Notes: a model not told the origin generated them from the sequence alone. Numbered from the stretch's first letter, positions 1 through 9,476 are shown. The stretch is 64,000 nt of DNA from Xylanibacter brevis ATCC 19188 (GCF_000621725.1 NZ_JHXM01000012.1:1-64000); one strand, 5' to 3'. Numbers and translations are program-made.

Positions 1-446
1 GAATAACTATCGAAGAATGCCTTTAAGTCTGCCACAAAACGATCCTTGTCAAACGACTTCCTAATCTTAACAGGGAGATTTACTTCAGTGAAATACTTAA
101 CCATCGTATCTCCAATCATCGCGACAGCGTTATCCACAGAACAAGTAGCAAATTCGTCTGGCAAAGGAATATCTACAAAAAGCAAATGATACATACGAAA
201 TGTTGCATCACTTTTCTTGTCCCGAGGAAATACCTTTGATGTTTTATCTTCATGGTATACAGGCCTGCTATGATGTTTTAGCCTAAATGGCGTATTGAAG
301 CAATAAAGATCAATGTTTATTTCTTCTACCATAGATGAGTATGTTCTCTCTGAGAAAAAAGATGAGAGTTCTTTGTCTAAATTAGACACCAGCTCATCTT
401 TCTGACTTGCTTGAATATCAAAAACGGTTTTCAGTATAAATTCCAT
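1..446 (-). CDS. Unrecognised protein, truncated by the window edge
   Basis: An open frame runs leftward from an ATG at 446-444 to the window edge without a stop, giving about 148 visible residues. The product starts MEFILKTVFDIQASQKDEL, is soluble and charged, and has no signal peptide or membrane segment. It is clearly AT-richer than the genes to its right, as is the 41-50 kb island, so it may be laterally acquired. I do not recognise the family. Its small, acidic, cytosolic look would fit an immunity-type or accessory protein, but nothing in the sequence proves that. The C-terminus lies outside the window. Confidence 0.6.
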   Translation of the reverse strand, partial: MEFILKTVFDIQASQKDELVSNLDKELSSFFSERTYSSMVEEINIDLYCFNTPFRLKHHSRPVYHEDKTSKVFPRDKKSDATFRMYHLLFVDIPLPDEFATCSVDNAVAMIGDTMVKYFTEVNLPVKIRKSFDKDRFVADLKAFFDSY

Positions 447-1104
447 AATAATATATTAAACTATAAGAAAGTATTATCTAAATATTCTGTTTCCAGGAGG
501 AAGTTCACCATGTGTAAAAAAGTAACAATACAAAAAGAGGTAGTCTTTTCATTTTAATTTTTAAAGTTTAGATTGATGTGATGTTAATTATTTGTACGCA
601 AAGGTAATCAATTTTATTGAAACAGATATAATGATTGACCAACTCAATCATCATTTTATATAAAATAGTGGTAAACAGTGCTTTCAGGAAGCAAAAAACA
701 AGTCATGCAATCTAAAAGAGCCAGTATAACAGCGCGACATTGGCACTTTTCAGATGCAAAACAGCTACTATTAGAATGCAATAGTGGCAGTTTTATGTCG
801 ATTCTAAAGTCTAGAACACCCATTTCTAGAGTCTAGAAAGGATCATTCTAGAGTCTAGATTAGCCATTTCTAGACTCTAGAATTGAGTCGTCTAGGGGCT
901 AGAATGGAGTCATCCAGGGGCTAGAATCGAGCCGTCTAGGGGCTAGAATGGAGTCGTCTAGGGGCTAGATGCAAACCAAAAGTTAAACTATAACAGCACG
1001 AAAGCGCAACTATTACCGAATGATACTGTAAGTATGACTTGGTAAAAGCAAAGGTATTGAGGGCCTATTCTATATATTAATATGGTGTAAAGGGGTATAA
1101 CGAA
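447..1104. other. Long intergenic region holding a repeat array
   Basis: About 650 bases with no credible gene. The left part (447-690) is AT-rich and shows nothing I can name. From about 735 to 800 there are degenerate ~22-bp units with a GTGGCA/TGGCAC core. From 801 to 970 lies the CTAG-core array listed separately. From 971 to 1104 I see only low-complexity sequence before the terminator of the PPIase/glyS operon. Confidence 0.7.
801..970. repeat. Degenerate 22-bp-period array with CTAG cores (copy 1)
   Basis: Eight units follow each other at about 22-23 bp. The first four have a core like TCTAGAGTCTAGA (variants TCTAAAGTCTAGA and TCTAGACTCTAGA). The last four have TCTAGGGGCTAGA or TCCAGGGGCTAGA. 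Between cores sit 8-10 variable bases such as ATGGAGTC or ATCGAGCC. Upstream units at about 735-800 keep the 22-bp phase but carry GTGGCA-type cores. The same two-part order (AGT-type, then GGGG-type) recurs at 50712-50939. There is no ORF in it and no cas gene in the window. Function unknown. Confidence 0.85.
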
Positions 1105-1138
1105 AACGCCCCGTCACTCAAACGAATGACGGAGCGTT
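1105..1138 (-). terminator. Intrinsic terminator of the glyS-PPIase operon
   Basis: Reading leftward, a 12-bp stem (AACGCTCCGTCA pairing with TGACGGGGCGTT, one mismatch) with a 10-nt loop is followed by TTCGTT. It lies 33 bases beyond the stop of the PPIase gene. Confidence 0.75.
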
Positions 1139-1170
1139 ATGCTGTAAAGATGAATCTTTGTTTTTATCTT

Positions 1171-1779
1171 TTAGTTCCAGACCGGCATTGCCTGACCTGC
1201 AGGACTGAAGTCGATGAGTATGAGGTCGAACACCAAGACACTATAGCCGGGGATGCCCGTGGTGCCATATTCACCATAGCCCAATGAATAAGGAACATAG
1301 ATGCGCCAATAGTCGCCGCGATGCATGTTCTGCAGAGCTGTGGCAAAACCATCGGTGAGACCCGACACGAGGAACTTGGTCGTGGCACCCGTGACAGGTG
1401 TGAACTTACCATAGACGGTTCCCGGGTTGAACACGTAGCCTTCGCTATAAGATGCTGAAGGAATGAGGCGTCCCTGATACATCACACGCACTGAGTCAGT
1501 GTAGAACGGACTGGTGGTCTCGCCACTCTCCATGCCAGAAGGCATCACGTGCGCATAGATATAATCGGTGGAAGCCGTCAGCGTGTCTTCACGCAGAGAC
1601 CAGCTTTTCAGTTTCTTCCACTCGCCGGGCTTAGCTGTCAGCGAGTCTTCCAACGAGGCAAAGAACACAGCATTGCGTGCTTGCCAGTTGTCATATTCAT
1701 CGACCTCGCCATCGGTCTCACTGCATGAGGCAAAGCTCAACAGTGAGAGACAGGCAAAGATAAAATATTTCAGTTTCAT
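1171..1779 (-). CDS. FKBP-type peptidyl-prolyl cis-trans isomerase lipoprotein
   Basis: 202 residues. The N-terminus is a lipoprotein signal with lipobox FASC (Cys19), so the mature protein should be lipid-anchored in the envelope. The C-terminal half (about residues 90-195) carries FKBP features: a 'DSVRVMYQGRL' strand, a TGLTDG-like turn (here VSGLTDGFATALQ), an 'MHRGDYWRIYVP' segment, a GYGEYG loop and a final 'VLVFDLILIDF' strand. The family catalyses prolyl isomerisation and acts as a chaperone for exported proteins. Its start codon abuts the glyS stop, so the two genes are almost certainly co-transcribed. The central residues look complete, but activity cannot be judged from sequence. 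Confidence 0.85.
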   Translation of the reverse strand: MKLKYFIFACLSLLSFASCSETDGEVDEYDNWQARNAVFFASLEDSLTAKPGEWKKLKSWSLREDTLTASTDYIYAHVMPSGMESGETTSPFYTDSVRVMYQGRLIPSASYSEGYVFNPGTVYGKFTPVTGATTKFLVSGLTDGFATALQNMHRGDYWRIYVPYSLGYGEYGTTGIPGYSVLVFDLILIDFSPAGQAMPVWN

Positions 1780-3321
1780 TTATTGAAGTTTCTTAAGCAG
1801 ACTTGCAATGCTAACCTTGTCCTCGATGATAGAAGCCAAGTCGCTGATCTTCACACGCTCCTGCTCCATGGTGTCGCGGAAACGCAGGGTGACGCAGCCA
1901 TCGTTCAGGGTGTCGTGGTCAACAGTGACGCAATAAGGAGTACCGATAGCGTCCTGACGACGGTAGCGCTTACCGATAGAGTCTTTCTCGTCGTACTGAC
2001 AGTTGAAGTGGAACTTCAGGTCGTTGATGATCTCGCGTGCCTTCTCGGGCAGACCATCTTTCTTCACCAGAGGCATCACAGCCAGTTTAACAGGAGCCAA
2101 GGCTGCGGGCAACTTCAGCACTACGCGGGTCTCGCCATTCTCTAGTTTCTCCTCGCAGTAAGAGTGGCACATGATAGAAAGGAACATACGGTCAACACCG
2201 ATAGAGGTCTCGATAACGTAGGGCACATAGCTCTCGTTGGTCTGAGGATCGAAATACTTGATGCTCTTGCCAGAGAACTTCTCGTGCTGACTGAGGTCGA
2301 AGTTGGTGCGAGAGTGAATACCCTCAACCTCCTTGAAGCCAAATGGCATCTTGAACTCGATATCGGTGGCAGCGTTAGCATAGTGAGCCAGCTTGTCGTG
2401 GTCGTGGAAACGATAGTTCTCAGCGCCGAAGCCCAGTGCCTGGTGCCACTTCATGCGGGTCTCTTTCCACTTGGGGAACCACTCCAGCTCGGTGCCGGGA
2501 GCTACGAAGAACTGCATCTCCATCTGTTCGAACTCACGCATGCGGAAGATGAACTGGCGAGCCACAATCTCGTTGCGGAAAGCCTTACCAATCTGTGCGA
2601 TACCGAAAGGAATCTTCATACGACCAGTCTTCTGCACGTTCAGGTAGTTCACGAAGATACCCTGAGCAGTTTCAGGACGCAGGTAAACCTTCATTGAGCC
2701 GTCGGCAGAGGCACCCATCTCGGTAGAGAACATCAGGTTGAACTGACGTACGTCGGTCCAGTTCTTGGTACCGCTGATAGGATCCACAATCTCCTCGTCG
2801 AGGATAATCTGCTTCAGAGCCTCAAGGTCTGGACCTTGCATAGCCTCAGCATAGCGGGCGTGAAGTGCGTCGCGCTTCTCCTTAGCTTCCTTCACGCGCT
2901 CGCTGGTCTCCAAATATTTTGCTTCATCGAAAGAGTCGCCAAAGCGCTTGCGAGCCTTCTCAACCTCTTTCTGAATCTTCTCGTCGTATTTAGCAATCTG
3001 GTCCTCAATCAGCACGTCGGCACGATAGCGTTTCTTGCTGTCGCGGTTGTCAATGAGGGGGTCGTTGAAAGCATCAACGTGGCCAGAGGCCTTCCAGATG
3101 GTGGGGTGCATAAAGATAGCAGAGTCGATACCCACGATGTTCTCGTGCAGCAGAACCATAGACTTCCACCAGTACTGTTTGATATTGTTTTTCAACTCCA
3201 CACCGTTCTGACCGTAGTCATAAACAGCGCCCAGTCCGTCGTAGATATCGCTTGATGGGAAAACGAAACCATACTCCTTACAGTGCGATACAATCTTCTT
3301 AAATACGTCTTCTTGTGCCAT
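1780..3321 (-). CDS. glyS: Glycine--tRNA ligase, single-chain dimeric type
   Basis: 513 residues, normal for the alpha2 (eukaryote/archaea-like) class II glycyl-tRNA synthetase used by Bacteroidetes. Visible landmarks are RPETAQG at 215-221, the motif 2 sequence KAFRNEI with FRNE at 248-251, and the motif 3 region 'IGVDRMFLSIM' near 375-385. A C-terminal anticodon-binding domain follows (APVKLAVMPLVKK onward). The enzyme charges tRNA-Gly in the cytosol. The start ATG at 3321 lies about 30 bases after a TAnnTTTG promoter (CAAAGTTA on the plus strand at 3354-3361). It is the first gene of a two-gene unit with the FKBP lipoprotein. Confidence 0.97.
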   Translation of the reverse strand: MAQEDVFKKIVSHCKEYGFVFPSSDIYDGLGAVYDYGQNGVELKNNIKQYWWKSMVLLHENIVGIDSAIFMHPTIWKASGHVDAFNDPLIDNRDSKKRYRADVLIEDQIAKYDEKIQKEVEKARKRFGDSFDEAKYLETSERVKEAKEKRDALHARYAEAMQGPDLEALKQIILDEEIVDPISGTKNWTDVRQFNLMFSTEMGASADGSMKVYLRPETAQGIFVNYLNVQKTGRMKIPFGIAQIGKAFRNEIVARQFIFRMREFEQMEMQFFVAPGTELEWFPKWKETRMKWHQALGFGAENYRFHDHDKLAHYANAATDIEFKMPFGFKEVEGIHSRTNFDLSQHEKFSGKSIKYFDPQTNESYVPYVIETSIGVDRMFLSIMCHSYCEEKLENGETRVVLKLPAALAPVKLAVMPLVKKDGLPEKAREIINDLKFHFNCQYDEKDSIGKRYRRQDAIGTPYCVTVDHDTLNDGCVTLRFRDTMEQERVKISDLASIIEDKVSIASLLKKLQ

Positions 3322-3353
3322 AATAAAAATAATAATTTCTAGAAATTTGCCTG

Positions 3354-3361
3354 CAAAGTTA
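3354..3361 (-). promoter_or_regulatory. -7 promoter element of glyS
   Basis: TAACTTTG on the minus strand, matching the Bacteroidetes consensus TAnnTTTG, about 33 bases before the glyS start. Confidence 0.7.
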
Positions 3362-3470
3362 CAACTTTTTAAGCAGTTATAGGTAGATTATGGAGTTAAA
3401 GGGAGTTAAACTGCGACATTTCTCGCTATTTTTTCCTAATTTTGCAGACAAACTGAAAAACAAGCAAGTA

Positions 3471-6209
3471 ATGGACGACGAAAAAAAAGAAGAATTGAAG
3501 AAGTCAGAGAATACTGATATTTCCGACAATTCGGACTACTCTGATCAACCAGAAAACGCCGAGGGCCATTCTGACTACAAGCCGGTTAACCGCTTCGATG
3601 CATCGGTGGTGCACCACCTGAGCGGCATGTATCAGAACTGGTTCCTGGACTATGCCTCATACGTAATCCTGGAGCGTGCCGTGCCGCATATCGAGGACGG
3701 ACTGAAGCCCGTGCAGCGCCGCATCCTGCACTCGATGAAGCGCATGGACGACGGACGCTACAACAAGGTGGCCAACATCGTGGGTCACACCATGCAGTTT
3801 CACCCTCACGGCGATGCCTCTATCGGCGATGCGCTGGTGCAGCTGGGTCAGAAAGACCTGCTGGTGGACACACAGGGTAACTGGGGTAACATCCTGACCG
3901 GCGACCGCGCTGCTGCTCCCCGTTACATCGAGGCCCGCTTGTCTAAATTCGCTCTAGACACCGTCTTCAACCCCAAGACCACCGAATGGCAATTGTCGTA
4001 CGACGGTCGTAACAAGGAACCTATCACACTCCCTGTGAAGTTCCCCCTACTTCTTTCACAAGGTGCCGAAGGCATTGCCGTAGGTCTGTCGTCCAAGATT
4101 CTGCCCCATAACTTCTGCGAGATATGCGACGCTGCCATCAGCTACCTGCATGGCGAGGAGTTCCATCTGTACCCCGACTTCCAGACGGGTGGCAGCATCG
4201 ACGTTTCGAAATATAACGACGGTCAGCGTGGCGGCGTGGTGAAGGTGCGCGCCAAGATTGAGAAGCTAGACCAAAAGACGCTGGTCATCCGCGAACTGCC
4301 TTTCTCGAAGACGGTATCGACGCTCATCGAGAGCATCACGAAAGCCATTGAAAAAGGTAAGATCAAGGCACGCAACGTGACCGACCTGACCTCAGCTCAG
4401 GTTGAGATACAGGTACACCTGGCCCCTGGAGTGTCGAGCGACAAGACCATCGATGCCCTCTATGCCTTCACCGACTGCGAGATCAACATCTCGCCCAACT
4501 GCTGTGTCATCAAGGATGAGAAGCCACAGTTCCTGACCGTGAGCGACGTGCTGATTCACAGCGCCGAGCGCACCAAGGACTTGATTCGCCAGGAGCTGGA
4601 GATCCGCAAGGGCGAACTGCTGGAGCAACTGCATTTCTGTTCGCTGGAGAAGATCTTCATCGAGGAGCGCATCTATAAGGACAAGAAGTTTGAAGAGGCG
4701 CCCAACGTGGATAAGGTTTGCGAGCATATCGACAACCGTCTGACGCCGTTCTATCCTCAGATGGTGCGTGAGGTGACCAAGGACGACATTCTGCGACTGC
4801 TGGAAATCAAGATGCAGCGCATCCTGAAGTTCAACAAGGAGAAGGCCGACGAGCTGATGGCTCGCATCAAGGCCGAGATCGACGAGATAAACCGCGACCT
4901 GGCCAACCTCACCGAGGTGACCGCCGCCTGGTTCCAGTTCTTGAAGGATAAGTATGGCAAGGACCACGCCCGACTCACCGAGATTCGAAACTTCGACACC
5001 ATCGAGGCTACGAAGGTGGCTGAAGCCAACCAAAAGCTCTACATCAACCGCAGTGAGGGTTTCATCGGCACAGGTCTGAAAAAGGACGAGTTCGTGTGCA
5101 ACTGCTCGGACATCGACGACATCATCCTGTTCTACAAGGATGGTAAATACAAGGTGGTGCGCGTGGCCGAGAAGCTCTTTGTGGGCAAGAATGTGCTGTG
5201 GATAGACGTGTTCAAGAAGAACGATAAGCGCACCATCTATAATGTAGTGTATCGCGATGGGCGCAATGGTCCCTGCTACATCAAGCGATTCAACATCACG
5301 GGCATCACCCGCGACCGCGAATACGACCTGACTCAGGGCACAGCCGGTTCGAAGATCATGTACTTCACAGCCAATCCCAACGGTGAGGCCGAGGTGATCA
5401 AGGTGACACTCGATGCCTCTGTACAGGCTAAGAACCCACGCATGAGCATCTTCCTGGAACGCTCGTTTGCCGAAGTGCTGATCAAGGGTCGCGCCTCGAA
5501 GGGCAACCTGCTGACGAAGAAGCCCGTGCACCGCATCACGCTGAAGTCGCAAGGCCACTCGACTCTGGGTGGACGCAAGGTGTGGTTCGACCCCGATGTG
5601 AACCGCTTGAACTACGACGAGCACGGACGACTGCTGGGCGAGTTCTTCGACGACGACCAGATACTGGTTGTGCTGACGAATGGTGACTTCTACTTGACGA
5701 ACTTCGATGCCAACAACCACTACGAAGAAAATATCCTGCGCATAGAGAAGTTCAAACCCGAGAAGGTGTGGACTGCCGTGCTCTTCGATGCCGACAATCA
5801 GGGCTATCCCTACGTGAAACGCTTCCTGATGGAGGCCACCAAGCGCAAGCAGAACTACCTGGGCGAGAACCCCGCCTCAAAGCTGATTCTGCTCAGCGAC
5901 CAGGTCTATCCGCTCATCAAGGTGACCTATGGCGGTGCCGACGAGTTCCGCGGCTCGGAAGAGATCGACGCCGAGCAGTTTATCTCGGTGAAAGGTTTCA
6001 AGGCTAAGGGTAAACGACTGAGCACCTATCAGATAGAGAGCATCGTTGAGCTAGAGCCTACGAGATTCCCCGAAGAGCCAGAGGCATCCGAAAAACCGGA
6101 AGCTACAGACAACGCTGGGGAGGAAGACTTAGATCCTGATGAGGGCAAAAGCCAACAGCAGGTGATTGACGAGATGACCGGTCAACTAAGACTTTTCGAT
6201 GATGAATAA
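3471..6209 (+). CDS. parC: Topoisomerase IV subunit A (ParC-type)
   Basis: I choose the ATG at 3471 (912 residues) over one 27 codons upstream, because a TAATTTTG -7 promoter element lies at 3437-3444, inside that longer reading frame. After an acidic, low-complexity N-terminus the breakage-reunion domain begins near residue 43. It shows the quinolone-region sequence HPHGDASIGD (111-120) and the catalytic tyrosine Y152 in APRYIEARL. A beta-pinwheel C-terminal domain and an acidic tail follow. The enzyme decatenates chromosomes together with ParE, which is not in this window. GyrA is the main alternative; the short, divergent C-terminal domain and the QRDR favour ParC. The gene overlaps the next ORF by 11 bases. 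Confidence 0.9.
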   Translation: MDDEKKEELKKSENTDISDNSDYSDQPENAEGHSDYKPVNRFDASVVHHLSGMYQNWFLDYASYVILERAVPHIEDGLKPVQRRILHSMKRMDDGRYNKVANIVGHTMQFHPHGDASIGDALVQLGQKDLLVDTQGNWGNILTGDRAAAPRYIEARLSKFALDTVFNPKTTEWQLSYDGRNKEPITLPVKFPLLLSQGAEGIAVGLSSKILPHNFCEICDAAISYLHGEEFHLYPDFQTGGSIDVSKYNDGQRGGVVKVRAKIEKLDQKTLVIRELPFSKTVSTLIESITKAIEKGKIKARNVTDLTSAQVEIQVHLAPGVSSDKTIDALYAFTDCEINISPNCCVIKDEKPQFLTVSDVLIHSAERTKDLIRQELEIRKGELLEQLHFCSLEKIFIEERIYKDKKFEEAPNVDKVCEHIDNRLTPFYPQMVREVTKDDILRLLEIKMQRILKFNKEKADELMARIKAEIDEINRDLANLTEVTAAWFQFLKDKYGKDHARLTEIRNFDTIEATKVAEANQKLYINRSEGFIGTGLKKDEFVCNCSDIDDIILFYKDGKYKVVRVAEKLFVGKNVLWIDVFKKNDKRTIYNVVYRDGRNGPCYIKRFNITGITRDREYDLTQGTAGSKIMYFTANPNGEAEVIKVTLDASVQAKNPRMSIFLERSFAEVLIKGRASKGNLLTKKPVHRITLKSQGHSTLGGRKVWFDPDVNRLNYDEHGRLLGEFFDDDQILVVLTNGDFYLTNFDANNHYEENILRIEKFKPEKVWTAVLFDADNQGYPYVKRFLMEATKRKQNYLGENPASKLILLSDQVYPLIKVTYGGADEFRGSEEIDAEQFISVKGFKAKGKRLSTYQIESIVELEPTRFPEEPEASEKPEATDNAGEEDLDPDEGKSQQQVIDEMTGQLRLFDDE

Positions 6210-6990
6210 CAAGATAAAATGGCTGATAACCCTTTGCTGGTTCCTCTCTATTGGCTACACAGCCAATGGACAGGAACCAGTTTACGTTACACGCTATCAG
6301 CAGGTGGGCTATGGCACCACCAACATACTGGACACGTACCTCACACAGGAGAAGTTCAAAGGTAATGGTCTTAGCATCCTGGTTTCTTCTGAAAGGAAAA
6401 AACCGTCGTCAAACTGGAGCACACTGATGCACAGTCAGCTGAACCTGTCAACAGCGAAGGATCGGTCGGGCGACAAGAGCGAGGTGGAGGGCGCCTTCAA
6501 CTTTCTTTGGGGACGTCTGTACCGATGGCAAATGCTCAACGGCAACCTGCACCTGCAGGCTGGCGGCATGGTGAACGCCGGACTGGGCTTTATCTACAAC
6601 ACCGCCAACGCCAACAATCCAGCACAGGCACGGGCCGCACTACAGCTGATGCCTACGGGCATAGCCAGCTACACCTTCCCCCTGTGGAAGCACCATGTGC
6701 TGATGCGCTATGAACTGAACCTGCCACTGGTGGGCGTGACGTTCAGTCCTAACTATGGCCAGTCGTACTACGAGATTTTTTCGTTGGGCAACTACGACCA
6801 CAACATCGTGCCCACCACATTTGTCTCTGCCCCCTACTTCCGTCAGCACTTCACGGTGGCCTACCCTATCTATCGCACCACCATGCTGTCGCTGAGCTAC
6901 CTGGGCGACTACCAGCAGCTGCAGGTGAACAACCTGAAACAGCATGTGCTGTCGCACCGTATCATGCTGGGCATCATCAAGGACTTTTAA
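6199..6990 (+). CDS. Exported DUF3316-like protein
   Basis: 263 residues with a signal peptide ending near TANGQEP. The mature part is rich in alternating hydrophobic and aromatic strands (LSILVSSERKK, HVLMRYELNLPLVGV, MLSLSYLGDYQQLQV) and ends in an aromatic residue (KDF). This is the pattern of an outer-membrane beta-barrel or a closely associated protein. I associate it with the Bacteroidetes DUF3316 family by overall appearance, with moderate confidence; the function is unknown. It begins inside the last codons of parC (11-base overlap), so it is co-transcribed with parC, and the S41 protease follows 12 bases later. Confidence 0.65.
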   Translation: MMNNKIKWLITLCWFLSIGYTANGQEPVYVTRYQQVGYGTTNILDTYLTQEKFKGNGLSILVSSERKKPSSNWSTLMHSQLNLSTAKDRSGDKSEVEGAFNFLWGRLYRWQMLNGNLHLQAGGMVNAGLGFIYNTANANNPAQARAALQLMPTGIASYTFPLWKHHVLMRYELNLPLVGVTFSPNYGQSYYEIFSLGNYDHNIVPTTFVSAPYFRQHFTVAYPIYRTTMLSLSYLGDYQQLQVNNLKQHVLSHRIMLGIIKDF

Positions 6991-7002
6991 CGACAAGAAG
7001 CT

Positions 7003-8007
7003 ATGAGAAGACTGATATACCTGCTTTGTCTGCTGCCACTATTCGCAGCGTGCGTCGACGAGGAACAGTTTGCCAACTCGCCACAAGGCAACTTTGAGGC
7101 TTTGTGGAAAATCATAGACGAACACTACTGTTTCTTTGACTACAAGCAACAGGCGTATGGGCTGGACTGGGATGCCGTGAAAGTGAAGTATGCCGCGCGC
7201 ATTGACGACAACATGACCAGCAAACAGCTCTTTGAAGTGCTGACGGGGATGCTCAGCGAACTGCGAGACGGACATGTGAACATCAACACGGCCTTTGACT
7301 ACGGACGCTACTGGGCGTGGTACGAGAACTACCCTGCCAACTACAACGACTCGCTGATTCGCCGCTATATGGGCACCGACTATAAGATAGCCTCCGGACT
7401 GGACTACAGGCTGCTGGATCGTAATATAGGATATATTCGCTACGAGAGTTTTCAGGATGCCATTGGCGATGGCAACCTGGACGAGGTGATGATGGAATGT
7501 ATCTTGTGCCGAGGATTGATTATCGACATCCGCAATAACGGTGGCGGCAATCTGACTAACGCCGAGAAACTGGCAGCCCGCTTCTGCAACGAGAAAACGC
7601 TGGTGGGCTACTACCAGCATAAGACAGGCCCAGGGCGCCATGACTTCTCGAAGATGGAGGCCCGCTATATTGAGCCATCAAGCAATATCCGCTGGCAGAA
7701 GCCCGTGGTCATCCTGACCAACCGACACGTGTATAGCGCTGCCAACGAGTTTGTGATGTACATGAAACAGATGCCGCAGGCCACCATCGTGGGCGACCAT
7801 ACCGGCGGCGGCGCAGGCATGCCTTTCAGCAGCAGTCTGCCCAACGGCTGGAACGTGCGCTTCTCTGCCGTACCGATGTACGATGCCAATCAGCAGTCGT
7901 GCGAGTTTGGCATAGAGCCAGACCACCTGGTAGAGCTCACCGACGATGACGTAGCCAAAGGACGCGACACGCTCATAGAGTATGCCATCGACCTACTGAC
8001 GAAATGA
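7003..8007 (+). CDS. S41-family (C-terminal processing type) peptidase lipoprotein
   Basis: 334 residues. Lipobox LFAAC places the lipidated cysteine at residue 17. The tail-specific protease core is visible: 'IGYIRYESF' near 142-150, the strand-loop 'GLIIDIRNNGGGN' at 171-183, and the nucleophile segment RHVYSAANEF with Ser245, followed by GDHTGGG at 264-270. There is no clear PDZ domain, which makes it a short S41 form often seen as a lipoprotein in Bacteroidales. It probably degrades or trims proteins in the periplasm or at the outer membrane. It is the last gene of the parC unit, and its 3' end overlaps the convergent CobD-like gene by 15 bases. Confidence 0.85.
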   Translation: MRRLIYLLCLLPLFAACVDEEQFANSPQGNFEALWKIIDEHYCFFDYKQQAYGLDWDAVKVKYAARIDDNMTSKQLFEVLTGMLSELRDGHVNINTAFDYGRYWAWYENYPANYNDSLIRRYMGTDYKIASGLDYRLLDRNIGYIRYESFQDAIGDGNLDEVMMECILCRGLIIDIRNNGGGNLTNAEKLAARFCNEKTLVGYYQHKTGPGRHDFSKMEARYIEPSSNIRWQKPVVILTNRHVYSAANEFVMYMKQMPQATIVGDHTGGGAGMPFSSSLPNGWNVRFSAVPMYDANQQSCEFGIEPDHLVELTDDDVAKGRDTLIEYAIDLLTK

Positions 8008-8961
8008 GGCAATAGCCGCTACCAGCGCATCGTTTTCTTCGGGCGTCTGTGCCGAGATGCGGAAATAATGTTCATTTAATCCTGGGAAATTGGATGCATC
8101 GCGAATCAACATGCGATGCTCTTGGGCGAGGTATGCCTTCAGCTCTGCCGCTGTGGCACCTTCTATACGAGCCAGCATAAAGTTGGTCTCGGTGGGCAGT
8201 GCCTGTACCATGGGCAACTGGTTGAGCGCGCGGTTCAGGCGCTGGGTCTCTGTCAGGTAGGCCGACATATCAGCCACCACGCAGACTTCATTTTCCAGCA
8301 GCCATTTGCCAGCCTCTACAGCCAAGGCGTTGACAGACCAGGGGCGCTGCCAATGCTGCAACCTACTGATCATCGACTCGGAAGCTACGACATAGCCCAC
8401 ACGAAGTCCTGGGACGGCATAGGTCTTGGTCAGGGAATGAATCTGAATGACATTCTCTGCGGCCACAGCCTCGGCGGGCGACATCAGCTGGGCTGAAGTC
8501 AGATCCTCGTAAGACTGATCGATCACCACTGCCTGATAGTCATCCAATGGCAGTCGGCGGGTCACTGCACCTGTTGGGTTATTGGGATTACAGATCCAAC
8601 AGACGCCATGCTCCCCTTTCTCCATGCCATACATTCTGCAGGCATCTTCGTATTCGCTGAACGTAGGTTGCGTGACCTTATACTGATGGATGCCCGCGCC
8701 AGCCAGCATCTGTGCTACCAGATAGATTGCCTCTACAGCACCATTGGTGACCAGTACACTACCGGCGGGAATATGGTTCTTTTGGGCGATGACCTCTGCC
8801 AGCGACGAGGCGTCGGGCTCGGGATATTGCGCTATCACGTCCATGCGCTCTGCCAGAAAAGCCTTCAGGGCAGTCAAGTCGGCATGGGCATAGATATTCG
8901 AACTGAAATTCATCCGAATATCCTCATAGCGAAAAGCATCGTCTCCGTGACCTTGAATCAT
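7993..8961 (-). CDS. cobD: CobD-like threonine-phosphate decarboxylase (PLP aminotransferase fold)
   Basis: 322 residues with aminotransferase fold type I marks: substrate/PLP loop CNPNNPTGAV (124-133), Asp148 in VVIDQSYEDL, and the Schiff-base lysine K179 in SLTKTYAVPGLRVGY. Length and sequence resemble HisC/CobD proteins. In cobalamin loci this enzyme makes (R)-1-aminopropan-2-ol phosphate from L-threonine phosphate, which CbiB joins to cobyric acid. The assignment over histidinol-phosphate aminotransferase rests on context: it directly follows the PduO-type adenosyltransferase with a 4-base overlap, inside a cobalamin cluster. No threonine kinase (PduX-like) is visible nearby. Confidence 0.82.
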   Translation of the reverse strand: MIQGHGDDAFRYEDIRMNFSSNIYAHADLTALKAFLAERMDVIAQYPEPDASSLAEVIAQKNHIPAGSVLVTNGAVEAIYLVAQMLAGAGIHQYKVTQPTFSEYEDACRMYGMEKGEHGVCWICNPNNPTGAVTRRLPLDDYQAVVIDQSYEDLTSAQLMSPAEAVAAENVIQIHSLTKTYAVPGLRVGYVVASESMISRLQHWQRPWSVNALAVEAGKWLLENEVCVVADMSAYLTETQRLNRALNQLPMVQALPTETNFMLARIEGATAAELKAYLAQEHRMLIRDASNFPGLNEHYFRISAQTPEENDALVAAIASFRQ

Positions 8962-9437
8962 AGTGAAAGCGCGAATAAATAGTCAGACAAGCGATTGAAG
9001 AATCTCAGAATATCGTCATCCACGGGATACGTCTTGTGAAGTGTCCACAGCTGACGCTCCACCGTGCGGCACTGGGTGCGTGCCACATGAAGCATGGCAG
9101 TCTCCGGTTTGTCGCCAGGCACTACAAAACCCAGGGGCCTGTCAGCTGTCAGGAGGTCAATGGCCGTCTCTATCTCCGCGGTCAAGGCGGCCACATGTAG
9201 CGGCTTGGGGTTCTCATCCCCCTGCGGTGTAGCCACATGGCTCATCACAACCATCAGTTCCTGTTGTACACGCCGCAAGAGCGGTGCACCAACAATGCCA
9301 CGAGCCACGCCAAGCAGTGCATTCAGATGATCTATCTGCCCATTGGTCTCAATGCGCACATCATCCTTATCCACCCGCACACCTCCGCGCAGCGAGGTCT
9401 GTCCGTTGTCGCCTGTCTTCGTATAAATCTGTTTCAT
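8958..9437 (-). CDS. Cob(I)alamin adenosyltransferase, PduO type
   Basis: 160 residues from the ATG at 9437. A longer frame to 9476 is rejected because the promoter (TAACTTTG, minus strand, 9453-9446) lies inside it. The family signature YTKTGDNGQTSL is at residues 5-16 and a second conserved block, 'PETAMLHVARTQCRTVERQL', is present. The enzyme moves the 5'-deoxyadenosyl group of ATP to cob(I)alamin or cob(I)yrinate to make the active coenzyme form. The promoter sits only 8 bases before the start codon, so the transcript should be leaderless or nearly so. It overlaps the CobD-like gene by 4 bases and is co-transcribed with it. Confidence 0.92.
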   Translation of the reverse strand: MKQIYTKTGDNGQTSLRGGVRVDKDDVRIETNGQIDHLNALLGVARGIVGAPLLRRVQQELMVVMSHVATPQGDENPKPLHVAALTAEIETAIDLLTADRPLGFVVPGDKPETAMLHVARTQCRTVERQLWTLHKTYPVDDDILRFFNRLSDYLFALSL

Positions 9438-9445
9438 TCTTGTGG

Positions 9446-9476
9446 CAAAGTTAAACAAAATATACATACGTTCCAA
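9446..9476 (-). promoter_or_regulatory. Promoter of the adenosyltransferase/cobD unit
   Basis: On the minus strand: TTG (9476-9474), a 20-base spacer, then TAACTTTG (9453-9446). This is the canonical Bacteroidetes -33/-7 arrangement. The -7 box ends 8 bases before the start codon. Confidence 0.75.

Noticed and set aside
801..970. CRISPR-like appearance of the CTAG array
   Set aside because: Units are degenerate, the period (22 bp) is shorter than repeat plus spacer, the intervening bases are too few for spacers, and there are no cas genes.
4392..5720. 442-codon open frame on the minus strand
   Set aside because: Antisense shadow of parC. Composition follows parC third positions; no ribosome site or promoter.
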